In this document: positions 25,899 to 32,450 of the stretch, one piece after another
How the letters are laid out: the number at the start of each line of letters is the position of its first letter
Numbering within the stretch: the first letter of the stretch is position 1
Source of the DNA: an uncultured Rhodospira sp.
GTDB lineage: Bacteria > Pseudomonadota > Alphaproteobacteria > Rhodospirillales > Rhodospirillaceae
DNA length: 32,450 bases
NCBI RefSeq assembly: GCF_937138205.1
Contig: NZ_CAKZOT010000066.1
Span: 1-32,450 of the forward strand
Reading direction: 5' to 3'
The notes under the pieces: generated by a model
What the model saw: only the letters and a program-made list of their open reading frames with translations
What the model was told of the DNA's origin: nothing
Databases searched by the model: none
Made by a program: the position numbers and the translations under genes

Positions 25899-27407
25899 TC
25901 AGTTCTCCAGCATCCGCCGCAGCAGGTCCACGTTCTCGGCGAAGGCGGCGTCGGTCTGGCACAACTCCTCGACCTTCTTGACCGCGTGCATGACGGTGGT
26001 GTGATCGCGGCCGCCGAACTTGCGGCCGATCTCCGGCAGCGAGCGCTGGGTGAGCTGCTTGGACAGGTACATGGCCACCTGGCGCGGCCGGGCCACCGAG
26101 CGGCTGCGCCGTGCCGACGACATGTCGGCGACGCGCACGTTGTAGTGTTCGGCGACCTTCTTCTGGATTTCCTCGATGGTCAGGCGGCGGTCGTGCGTGC
26201 GCAGCAGGTCGTGCAACACCTCGCGCGTCGTCTCCAGCGTGATCGGCCGACCGACCAGCTGCGCGTGGGCCACCAGCCGGGTGAGCGCGCCTTCGACCTC
26301 GCGGCCGTTGGAGACGATCTTGTGGGCGATGAACTCCAGCACCTTCGGCGGCACCTCGGCGCCCAGGTGATCGGCCTTCGAGGCCAGGATCGCGAGCCGC
26401 AGTTCATAGGTCGTCGGGTGCAGGTCGGCCACCAGCCCCATGGACAGCCGCGAGCGCAGGCGGTTGCCGATTTCCTCCAGGTCGTTGGGGGACTTGTCGG
26501 CGGACAGCACGATCTGCCGCCCCTGGTCCACCAGCGCGTTGAAGGTGTGGAAGAACTCCTCCTGCGTCGAGTCCTTGCCGCTGATGAACTGAACGTCGTC
26601 GATCATCAGCACGTCCACGGAGCGGAACTGTTCCTTGAACGAGATGGTGTCCTGCATCCGCAAGGCGCGAATGAAGCTGTACATGAACTTCTCGGCCGAC
26701 AGATAGGCCACGCGCCGGTGCGGGTGGGCCTCGCGAATCTGGTGGGCGATGGCGTGCATCAGGTGCGTCTTGCCCAGCCCGACGCCGCCGTAAAGGAAGA
26801 GCGGGTTGAACGGCACGAGTTCCGAATCGGCCACCCGCTGGGCGGCGGCGTAGGCAAACTCGTTCGGCTTGCCTGTCACGAAACGGTCAAACGTGTAACG
26901 CGGATCGAGCGGGGCCGAGAACACTTCGCCGACGGGACGCTCGGCGGCGGCGTCGAGAACCGGCCGTGCCGGGGAGTCGCTGGCCGTGCTCCAGCGCGAG
27001 CTGCCATTCCCGCGGCCGTTGCCCCGGGCGGTTCCGGCCGGCGCGGACGTCGGCGGAGCGGCCTCGTCGTCATCGGCCCCATTGGCGCCGTCGGTGGCCT
27101 TCTCGTCGCCGACCGCCATCGCGGCCGCGTCCGTGGTCAGCACCACGAACCGCACCGACCGCCCCCCCGGATCCGAGCCCGACCACAGCGCGCGGATGCG
27201 ATCCGCGTAATGGGTCATGACCCAATCGCGCATGAACCGCGTCGGCAACCCGAGTGTCACCTCGCTGTCATCTCGCGCGGTGACGGTCATGGGTTTCACC
27301 CAGCTGTTGTACGCGGCGGTTCCGAATTCGCGTCGCAACTGCCGCCGCACGCGATCCCACAATGTGCTGATATCCATGTCCGACACGGTGACGCCCATCC
27401 TCGTCAT
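25899..27407 (-). CDS. dnaA: Chromosomal replication initiator protein DnaA
   Basis: A 502-residue AAA+ protein that binds DnaA boxes and opens the replication origin. Domain I (about 11-90) is followed by a long low-complexity linker (about 95-165). Domain III has Walker A GGVGLGKTHLMH and Walker B VLMIDDVQF. The DNA-binding domain IV ends with the signature FGGRDHTTVMHAVKKV. Length is somewhat above the E. coli protein because of the linker. The ATG at 27407 is the first of three in-frame candidates (27398 and 27377 follow), and none has a convincing ribosome binding site. dnaN, recF and rpsT, common neighbours, are not present. Confidence 0.96.
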   Translation of the reverse strand: MTRMGVTVSDMDISTLWDRVRRQLRREFGTAAYNSWVKPMTVTARDDSEVTLGLPTRFMRDWVMTHYADRIRALWSGSDPGGRSVRFVVLTTDAAAMAVGDEKATDGANGADDDEAAPPTSAPAGTARGNGRGNGSSRWSTASDSPARPVLDAAAERPVGEVFSAPLDPRYTFDRFVTGKPNEFAYAAAQRVADSELVPFNPLFLYGGVGLGKTHLMHAIAHQIREAHPHRRVAYLSAEKFMYSFIRALRMQDTISFKEQFRSVDVLMIDDVQFISGKDSTQEEFFHTFNALVDQGRQIVLSADKSPNDLEEIGNRLRSRLSMGLVADLHPTTYELRLAILASKADHLGAEVPPKVLEFIAHKIVSNGREVEGALTRLVAHAQLVGRPITLETTREVLHDLLRTHDRRLTIEEIQKKVAEHYNVRVADMSSARRSRSVARPRQVAMYLSKQLTQRSLPEIGRKFGGRDHTTVMHAVKKVEELCQTDAAFAENVDLLRRMLEN

Positions 27408-28360
27408 CGTCGGGCTCCGAGCGAAGCCCTTGTTTTGTTTAATGCCTGAGGTCGCGACACAGAAGCTTCACGTCCCGGCGGCTGCCGCCTGCGCCCCTGG
27501 CGCGGCACACCACCCCGTGGCCCACCGAAGACCGAGGCCACGCCCCCCTGTTCTTTTTGTGTTCATGCGTCAGGCCCGCCCAAAGGTGCCCCGAACCGTG
27601 ATCCGGCATCAAGGCGGAACCCAACCGACCGCGTCTCCGAACCTGCGGCCTCTACCAAACCGCACCCTAAAATCAAACTTGAAACACGAAAGACACAAAC
27701 CAATAAAAACAGCAAACAACGCAATAAAAACCATAACACAACCGAAATATTCGCAAGACCCGCTAAGAATGATTTCGAGCATCGTAACGCTCGATAACAG
27801 CCTCGCTTGCTTCTTTCCGATTTCGCTTACGGATCATTTCCGGCGATGTCCAAGAGACTACCCGCCTCCCTCCCGGCAGGCAACGTGATCGAAACAGGAA
27901 CAGAGAGAATTCTTTGGGGATTGACGCCATATGTTGCATGGCGCAAGCTCAAACATACAAAATGATGTGCCTTACCCTCCAGAGCCCATCGCCTGACCTG
28001 TCTCCAGGCCGAAGAACCGCCCGTCTTTCGAGCCCTTAAGTCGTTTTCCTGTGACAGCATCCTCAGACGCGCCCGCAGCGCCGATGATTCCCAAGCGTCC
28101 TCCCAAAAAGATTGATTTTTCGCTGAAATATCGCCTCAGCCGTTTGCCAGCCGCGCCTGAAGAATCGGCAGTGTCACCCGCCTCACATGTATCACGCGGC
28201 CACCGCCGCGCCGATTTCCCGGCCCCCTCATATGGACAGCCCGAACGGCCGTGGCCATGTTCAAGAGCGGACCGGCTGGCCCGTGGCCGCCCTCCGCCGG
28301 TCCGGCGTCATCCGGGTGCGACGGAGTCGCCCAGACCGAACCCGTCAGACGGGATGTGCC
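27408..28360. other. Long AT-rich divergent region between dnaA and the DUF4175 gene
   Basis: About 950 bases without a supportable gene. The core (about 27660-27980) is far more AT-rich than the rest of the window. In 27669-27743 the plus strand has only six T and five G in 75 bases, so the strand read toward dnaA is almost all G and T. I found no clear DnaA boxes (TTATNCACA type). A weak plus-strand promoter (TTGCAT, 16 bases, TACAAA at 27934-27961) may serve the DUF4175 gene. It may be the dnaA leader or a relic of an origin. Confidence 0.5.
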
Positions 28361-31036
28361 ATGACACCGCCGCGACCGAGTCCCGGGAGTTCCGCTCGCC
28401 CCGCCTTTCGCCGCGCCCAGGGCCATGCCGGGCGCGATTTCGGCTTCAGACAGCGGTGGGCCGTGGCGTTGTCCCGCCTCGCCCTGACCGGCGAGCGGGC
28501 CGCCCAACGCCTGTGGCCGGCGGCCAGTCTGGTCGGAGTCGTGCTGGCGATTTTGCTGTCCGGCCTTCTGCCGGCATTACCGTGGTGGGCGCACCTTGGG
28601 GCTCTGCTCGGCCTGGCCACCATCGTTGCGCTGGCCCTCGCGCACGGACTGAGGGGCTGGCGCTGGCCCACCCGGCGCGCCGCGCTACGCCGCCTGGAAG
28701 CGACGGCGCCGCCCGGCTATCGCCCGGCGTCGGAAACCGCCGACCGCTTGGCCCTCGGCGCCGGCGACCCGCTCTCGCGCGCCCTCTGGCGCCACCACCA
28801 GGCCACCCTGCGAACACAGGGCCGCGGCCTGCGCGTGATGCCGCCGCGTCCCGGGCTGGCGCGGCGAGACCCCCGCGCGTTCCGGATTCTGTCGCTGCTG
28901 GTGCTGGCGGTGGCGCTGGTCGCCGCCGGGCCGGAGTCGCTGGACCGCCTGGCCCGCGCGCTCACGCCCGGCTTGGGCGGGCCGGCCGCGCCGGTGCTGG
29001 CCCAGGTGTGGATCACGCCGCCGGAGTATACCGGGCAGCCGCCGGTGATGCTGGAGACCGGCTCTGGCCCGGACGACAACGGCGGCGGCGCGGACGAGGG
29101 CCGGGTCGGCACGCCCTCTGCCGTGCTCGGGACGGCCCCGGACGCGGCGCCCCTGGCCATCCCGGCCGGCGCCGAGGTCGTGACGCTGCTGCGCGGCGGG
29201 TCGGGCCAAGGCCGGGTCGACTTCGGCGCCTCCGGCCCGCCCCGCGATCTGGAGCCCGCCGGCGAGGGCGGCCAGAGCCTGACCACGGCCCTGCCGGACG
29301 CCGCCGCGCGGATCCGCCTGACCCAACGCGGCCACACCATCTTGGACCAGCCCCTGCTGGTGGTGCCCGACCGGCCGCCGCGCGTCGCCTGGACCGCCCT
29401 CCCGCGCGCGGAGTCGCGTGGCCGCCTCGGCCTGGCCTACCGGCCCCGCGACGATCATGGTGTGACCGCCGTCGTGCTGCAGATCCGGGCCGCAAGCGAC
29501 CAAGTGCTGGGCGCGCCTGTGGACCTGGACCTGCCGCCCGGTGAGGACGGCGCGGAGCAAATTGAAACCCGCGACCTGAGCGCCCATCCCTGGGCCGGCA
29601 CAACGGTCACCGTGCGTCTGCAGGCCAAGGACGGCGCCGGCCAGGTGGGTCTCAGCGAGCCCGTCTCCATCCTGCTGCCGGCGCGGCGCTTTTCCCACCC
29701 GGTCGCGCAGGCCGTGGTGGATGCCCGCCGCCACCTCGTCGTCCACCCCGAACGCGCCCGGCCGGTGGGGGCGCGACTGTCCGCCATGGCCGAGGACTAC
29801 GCGTCCCGAGACGAGTCGCTGGCGGTCTATTTGACACTTAAGGCGGCGGCGGCGCGCCTGCTGCGCCGCGACCTCGGCCGCGCCGTGGACGCGGACCTTG
29901 AACTGCTCTGGTCCATCGCCCTGGCCATCGAGGACGGCACTCTCACCCTGGCCCGGCGCGACTTGCGCGAGGCGCGCGAGGCGCTGCGCGAGGCGCTCGA
30001 CCAGGGCGCCCCCCGCGAGGAGATCCAGCGCCGGCTCGACCAGCTCCGCGAGGCCATGGACCGCCTGATGCAGGCCCTGGCCGAGGCCATGCCGCTGGCC
30101 GACATGCCCCTGATGGCCATGCCCGACGGGGCCGACCTGATGACGCCCCAGGACCTCGAGCATATGCTCAACCGCCTCGGCGACCTCTCCGACCTGGGCG
30201 CCGACGACGCCGCGCAGGCGCTGCTGGACCAATTGGACGCGATGCTGCGGCAGCTCGAATCCGCCCGCCCCCCCACCGCCGCCGAACGCCGCGCCATGGC
30301 CGAGGCGGCCGAGATGATGGACCGTCTGCGCGACGTGGTGACACGCCAACAGGCGCTGCTGGACGAGACCTTTCGTCAGGGGCAGGAGAGCACGGGCGCC
30401 ACGCCTCCGCGCTGGCCCGACCGACCGCCGGAGGCCCGGCGCCAACCCGGCGAATCGCTGGAGGACTGGTTCCGCCGCCAGCCGCCGCTGAGCAACCAGG
30501 CGCCGGCGCCGCGCGCAACCCCGGAAACCCAACGCCTGGGCGAGCAACAGCGCGCCCTCCGCCGCGCGTTGGAAGACCTGATGACCGACCTCGGCGAGCG
30601 TCTGGGCCGCATCCCCGGCGCCCTCGGCGAGGCCAATATGGCCATGCGCGATGCCGAGCAGGCGCTGGCCGAGGGCCGCGCCGACGCGGCGGCACGAGCC
30701 CAGGGGCGAGCGCTGGACGCGCTGACCCGGGGCCAGGGCCAGGCCATGGGCCAGATGATGGGCCAGCCGGGGTCCGGTGGCGCGGGCTTTGGCATGATCC
30801 CGGCGCGGCCGGGACCAGGCGGCGTTCCCGGCTTTCCGGGACCGCGTCCGGGCTTTGGCCGCGACCCGTTCAATCGCCCGATGGGCGCGGCGGACGACGG
30901 CTCGGTCGAGGTGCCGAGCGAGCCCGACACGCAACGCGCCCACGACATCCTGCGCGAGTTGCGCCGTCGCGCCAACGAGCCCGACCGCCCGACCCCGGAA
31001 CGGCGGTTCCTTGACCGACTGATGGATGCGTTCTGA
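28361..31036 (+). CDS. TIGR02302 / DUF4175 family membrane protein
   Basis: An 891-residue protein of unknown function, typical of alphaproteobacteria. Two transmembrane helices near the N-terminus (about 50-100, LVGVVLAILLSGLL and LGALLGLATIVALALAHGL) are followed by a third (about 175-190, ILSLLVLAVALVAAG). A large domain then starts with VWITPPEYTGQPPV and includes PDRPPRVAW and AYRPRDDHGVTAV, which look like beta-sandwich periplasmic repeats. The second half is mostly charged helices and coiled coils (about 490-790), ending in a Gly/Pro/Met-rich stretch (GQAMGQMMGQPGSGG..). Family assignment is by this layout. The ATG at 28361 is the likeliest start; the frame is open further upstream to 28187, but that part is not protein-like. 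A role in the cell envelope is plausible, not shown. Confidence 0.8.
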   Translation: MTPPRPSPGSSARPAFRRAQGHAGRDFGFRQRWAVALSRLALTGERAAQRLWPAASLVGVVLAILLSGLLPALPWWAHLGALLGLATIVALALAHGLRGWRWPTRRAALRRLEATAPPGYRPASETADRLALGAGDPLSRALWRHHQATLRTQGRGLRVMPPRPGLARRDPRAFRILSLLVLAVALVAAGPESLDRLARALTPGLGGPAAPVLAQVWITPPEYTGQPPVMLETGSGPDDNGGGADEGRVGTPSAVLGTAPDAAPLAIPAGAEVVTLLRGGSGQGRVDFGASGPPRDLEPAGEGGQSLTTALPDAAARIRLTQRGHTILDQPLLVVPDRPPRVAWTALPRAESRGRLGLAYRPRDDHGVTAVVLQIRAASDQVLGAPVDLDLPPGEDGAEQIETRDLSAHPWAGTTVTVRLQAKDGAGQVGLSEPVSILLPARRFSHPVAQAVVDARRHLVVHPERARPVGARLSAMAEDYASRDESLAVYLTLKAAAARLLRRDLGRAVDADLELLWSIALAIEDGTLTLARRDLREAREALREALDQGAPREEIQRRLDQLREAMDRLMQALAEAMPLADMPLMAMPDGADLMTPQDLEHMLNRLGDLSDLGADDAAQALLDQLDAMLRQLESARPPTAAERRAMAEAAEMMDRLRDVVTRQQALLDETFRQGQESTGATPPRWPDRPPEARRQPGESLEDWFRRQPPLSNQAPAPRATPETQRLGEQQRALRRALEDLMTDLGERLGRIPGALGEANMAMRDAEQALAEGRADAAARAQGRALDALTRGQGQAMGQMMGQPGSGGAGFGMIPARPGPGGVPGFPGPRPGFGRDPFNRPMGAADDGSVEVPSEPDTQRAHDILRELRRRANEPDRPTPERRFLDRLMDAF

Positions 31037-31352
31037 CGCCGGCCGGAGACGACCGCATTGGGATGAGAGCCGTGCCGCAGTCTCCAGGGACTTGGGACCG
31101 GCATCGCCACACGGTCCCCGGGCGTGCTAAGGGCGCCCGAATGCACATCCGCTTCGCGACCAAGCAGTGCTAGGCCGGCCGTCGAGCGCGCCCTACACCC
31201 TGACGCGGGTGTCGCCGGCCCCCGCCGTCGGGCCAAGCTCAATCCGAGGCCTGCTGTCGTGCCGGCAAGGGGCTTGCATTCCCCCGGCCGGACTGCTATT
31301 GAGCCCTCCCTCCCGACGGCGGTCACTGGCTGGATCGGCACCCGGGGTGTAT
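31037..31352. other. Intergenic region before tRNA-Lys
   Basis: About 315 GC-rich bases with no supportable gene. Apart from the tRNA promoter near its right end I see no structured element. Confidence 0.5.
31274..31302 (+). promoter_or_regulatory. tRNA-Lys promoter
   Basis: TTGCAT, a 17-base spacer and TATTGA, 50 bases before the mature tRNA. Good spacing and a fair match to sigma70 consensus. Confidence 0.55.
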
Positions 31353-31428
<76 letters not shown>

Positions 31429-31453
31429 ATGAAATCAAGGCCTTATGGTCCAG

Positions 31454-31480
31454 AACGGCGCCCCTCGGGGCGCCGTTTTT
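31454..31480 (+). terminator. Rho-independent terminator of tRNA-Lys
   Basis: AACGGCGCCCC-TC-GGGGCGCCGTT (31454-31477) running into five T's: a strong intrinsic terminator 25 bases after the tRNA. Confidence 0.85.
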
Positions 31481-31487
31481 CGTTAAA

Positions 31488-31509
31488 GGTACCATCCTAG
31501 GTACCATCC
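31488..31509. repeat. Direct repeat GGTACCATCC x2
   Basis: Two copies of the 10-mer GGTACCATCC (31488-31497 and 31500-31509) separated by TA, just after the tRNA-Lys terminator. It could be part of a recombination site or a chance duplication. Confidence 0.4.
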
Positions 31510-31585
31510 GACACACAAGGTTTTGGTGGCGCCGTCAGGGAGCCAAGAGCGTGCTCGAGCGTAACTGCGTCGCTTCCGAAGCGCC

Positions 31586-32090
31586 TTACCGCCGTCGATT
31601 TCTCCGGGGGAGCCGAGGTTTGCCCTGCCGTACCTCGGCGTTGGGCGCGTCCAACGCCTCAAACAGGGCGTCCGGTACACGCGTCATCTCGCACCGGCGC
31701 AGGGTGGTAAGCAGGTCGCGCTGGAGGGGGATCCACTCCGCCTCGTCCCGGCCCACCCCTGATCCAACAGCCAGCGGGTGTGGTGCCACCGAGCCACCGG
31801 GACATCGCGGCCGAAGCCGGCCTTGCGTGTCGCCTCCGAGGCGTTGGTGGCGAAGTCGCCGCCCAGCCAGGCGGTGCCGCCGGTCTCGACCTGCTGCTCG
31901 AGTGACAACGACGATAGCATGCCGACCATATGAGCGCAGTGCGTGCCCGATCCGTTCGTGCGCGGCGACGCGGTCCAGATGGTCGGAGCCTATCACCCAG
32001 GTTCCATCCGCTTGTCGCTCGACGGCCCCGGTGGCGCGGCGGATGGTCTCCCGGTGACGATCAAAGGGATTCGGGCCGGAAGGCGTTCGC
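31586..32090 (-). pseudogene. Relaxase C-terminal (DUF3363) remnant, frameshifted
   Basis: Read on the minus strand, three pieces in order resemble the C-terminal half of mobilisation relaxases with a DUF3363 domain. Piece one (about 32090-31945) gives RATGAVERQADGTWVIGSDH then LDRVAAHER. Piece two, in another frame (about 31925-31760), gives LSSLSLEQQVETGGTAWLGG and RKAGFGRDV. Piece three, back in the first frame (about 31755-31586), gives LQRDLLTTLRRCEMTRV. Two frameshifts and an upstream in-frame TAA near 32103 mean it is not functional. Family assignment is from pattern memory. It is probably what is left of an integrative or mobilisable element next to tRNA-Lys. Confidence 0.6.
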
Positions 32091-32299
32091 CGTAGAGTTT
32101 ATCCCTTGGTCAGACCAGAATAACGGCCATCCCTCCGTCCCGACCTACCAGCCGCTTGGCCGTTGGTCGAAGGGCGGGTCAAGGATGGCGCCAAGCCACC
32201 GCGCGGAGCGCGGCGTGTCCTTGACCGGGCCGAGACCAATGGCAGGCTGGCGAGGGTCGGGGCGTGGAGCCGGTACGGCTCCTTGATTCTTGTACTACC

Positions 32300-32425
32300 T
32301 GGGTCGGTTCGTATGCGACCGCGCGGTTCAGGCCGTCGGAGCCGATGGCACCGGTGCCATCCAATTGGTGCTCCGCTGTACCGGTGGCGCGGCGGTCCCT
32401 CTGTGCCAACGATCATGAGACAGCT
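32300..32425 (-). pseudogene. Second, diverged copy of the relaxase fragment
   Basis: The minus strand encodes RRATGTAEHQLDGTGAIGSD and LNRAVAYE, which align with RRATGAVERQADGTWVIGSD and LDRVAAHE of the neighbouring remnant. The DNA also aligns, for example CCGGTGGCGCGGCGG is shared. Only this short part is recognisable. The 200 bases between the copies hold nothing I can identify. Confidence 0.5.
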
Positions 32426-32450
32426 GCCCCCCACACGTTTAGACTTGAGG

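Noticed and set aside
27827-28060. 77-codon minus-strand frame upstream of dnaA
   Set aside because: No ribosome binding site, mixed composition and no recognisable features.
28051-28360. Open plus-strand frame ahead of the DUF4175 gene (MTASSDAPAAPMIPKRPP..)
   Set aside because: It turns into an Arg/Pro-rich shadow of the DUF4175 gene, has no ribosome binding site and shows no recognisable domain.
31483-31680. 65-codon minus-strand frame ending GWYLGWYL after tRNA-Lys, considered as an integrase fragment
   Set aside because: The ending comes only from the direct repeat GGTACCATCC; the rest has no integrase motifs.

Overview
The window looks like a chromosomal segment of a high-GC alphaproteobacterium, most likely a member of the Rhodospirillales close to Rhodospirillum or its relatives. 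The reasons are the strong G/C third-position bias, an alphaproteobacterial-type PhaR and PHA locus, a TIGR02302/DUF4175 protein, and a RuBisCO-like protein next to the cupin that follows it in the MTA-isoprenoid shunt described in R. rubrum. This placement is inferred from gene content; no 16S or other marker is present.

Layout, left to right. (1) 1-6200: a polyhydroxyalkanoate (PHA) locus. phaA, a PHA synthase (phaC) and a small PhaE-like gene run on the minus strand, divergent from phaR on the plus strand, which is followed by cobQ. A distinctly AT-rich HEPN/AbiU2-like gene sits downstream of phaA. (2) 6500-11700: a c-di-GMP block, made of a REC-PAS-HisKA-PAS-PAS-GGDEF-EAL protein, a DUF115 protein and a divergent EAL protein. 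It ends at a shared hairpin facing tRNA-Asp. (3) 11700-15450: tRNA-Asp, moaB, a small unidentified gene with its own promoter, an EamA exporter and pyruvate kinase. (4) 15450-19350: an intergenic region full of palindromes, then a TRAP transporter dctP-dctQ-dctM. (5) 19380-22920: the obgE-proB-proA operon on the minus strand. (6) 23200-24910: the RuBisCO-like protein plus cupin pair. (7) 25000-25860: a small junkyard of palindromic repeats and a truncated IS110-family element whose transposase N-terminus is fused in frame to a coiled-coil/transmembrane tail. (8) 25900-28360: dnaA and a long, strand-asymmetric AT-rich leader. (9) 28361-31036: a large DUF4175 membrane protein. (10) 31274-32450: tRNA-Lys with promoter and terminator, followed by decayed pieces of a DUF3363-type relaxase, the probable scar of an integrated mobile element.

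How the genes fit together: PhaA makes acetoacetyl-CoA, the small PhaE-like protein and PhaC probably polymerise hydroxyacyl-CoA, and PhaR is the expected repressor. No phaB is present. The RuBisCO-like protein and cupin probably recycle methylthioadenosine-derived sugar phosphate into 1-deoxyxylulose 5-phosphate. ObgE, ProB and ProA form a compact housekeeping operon. The most unusual items are the IS110 relic with its preserved structured left end and chimeric gene, the PhaE-like gene with an apparently leaderless promoter, the orphan HisKA inside a c-di-GMP protein, and the palindrome cluster before dctP.
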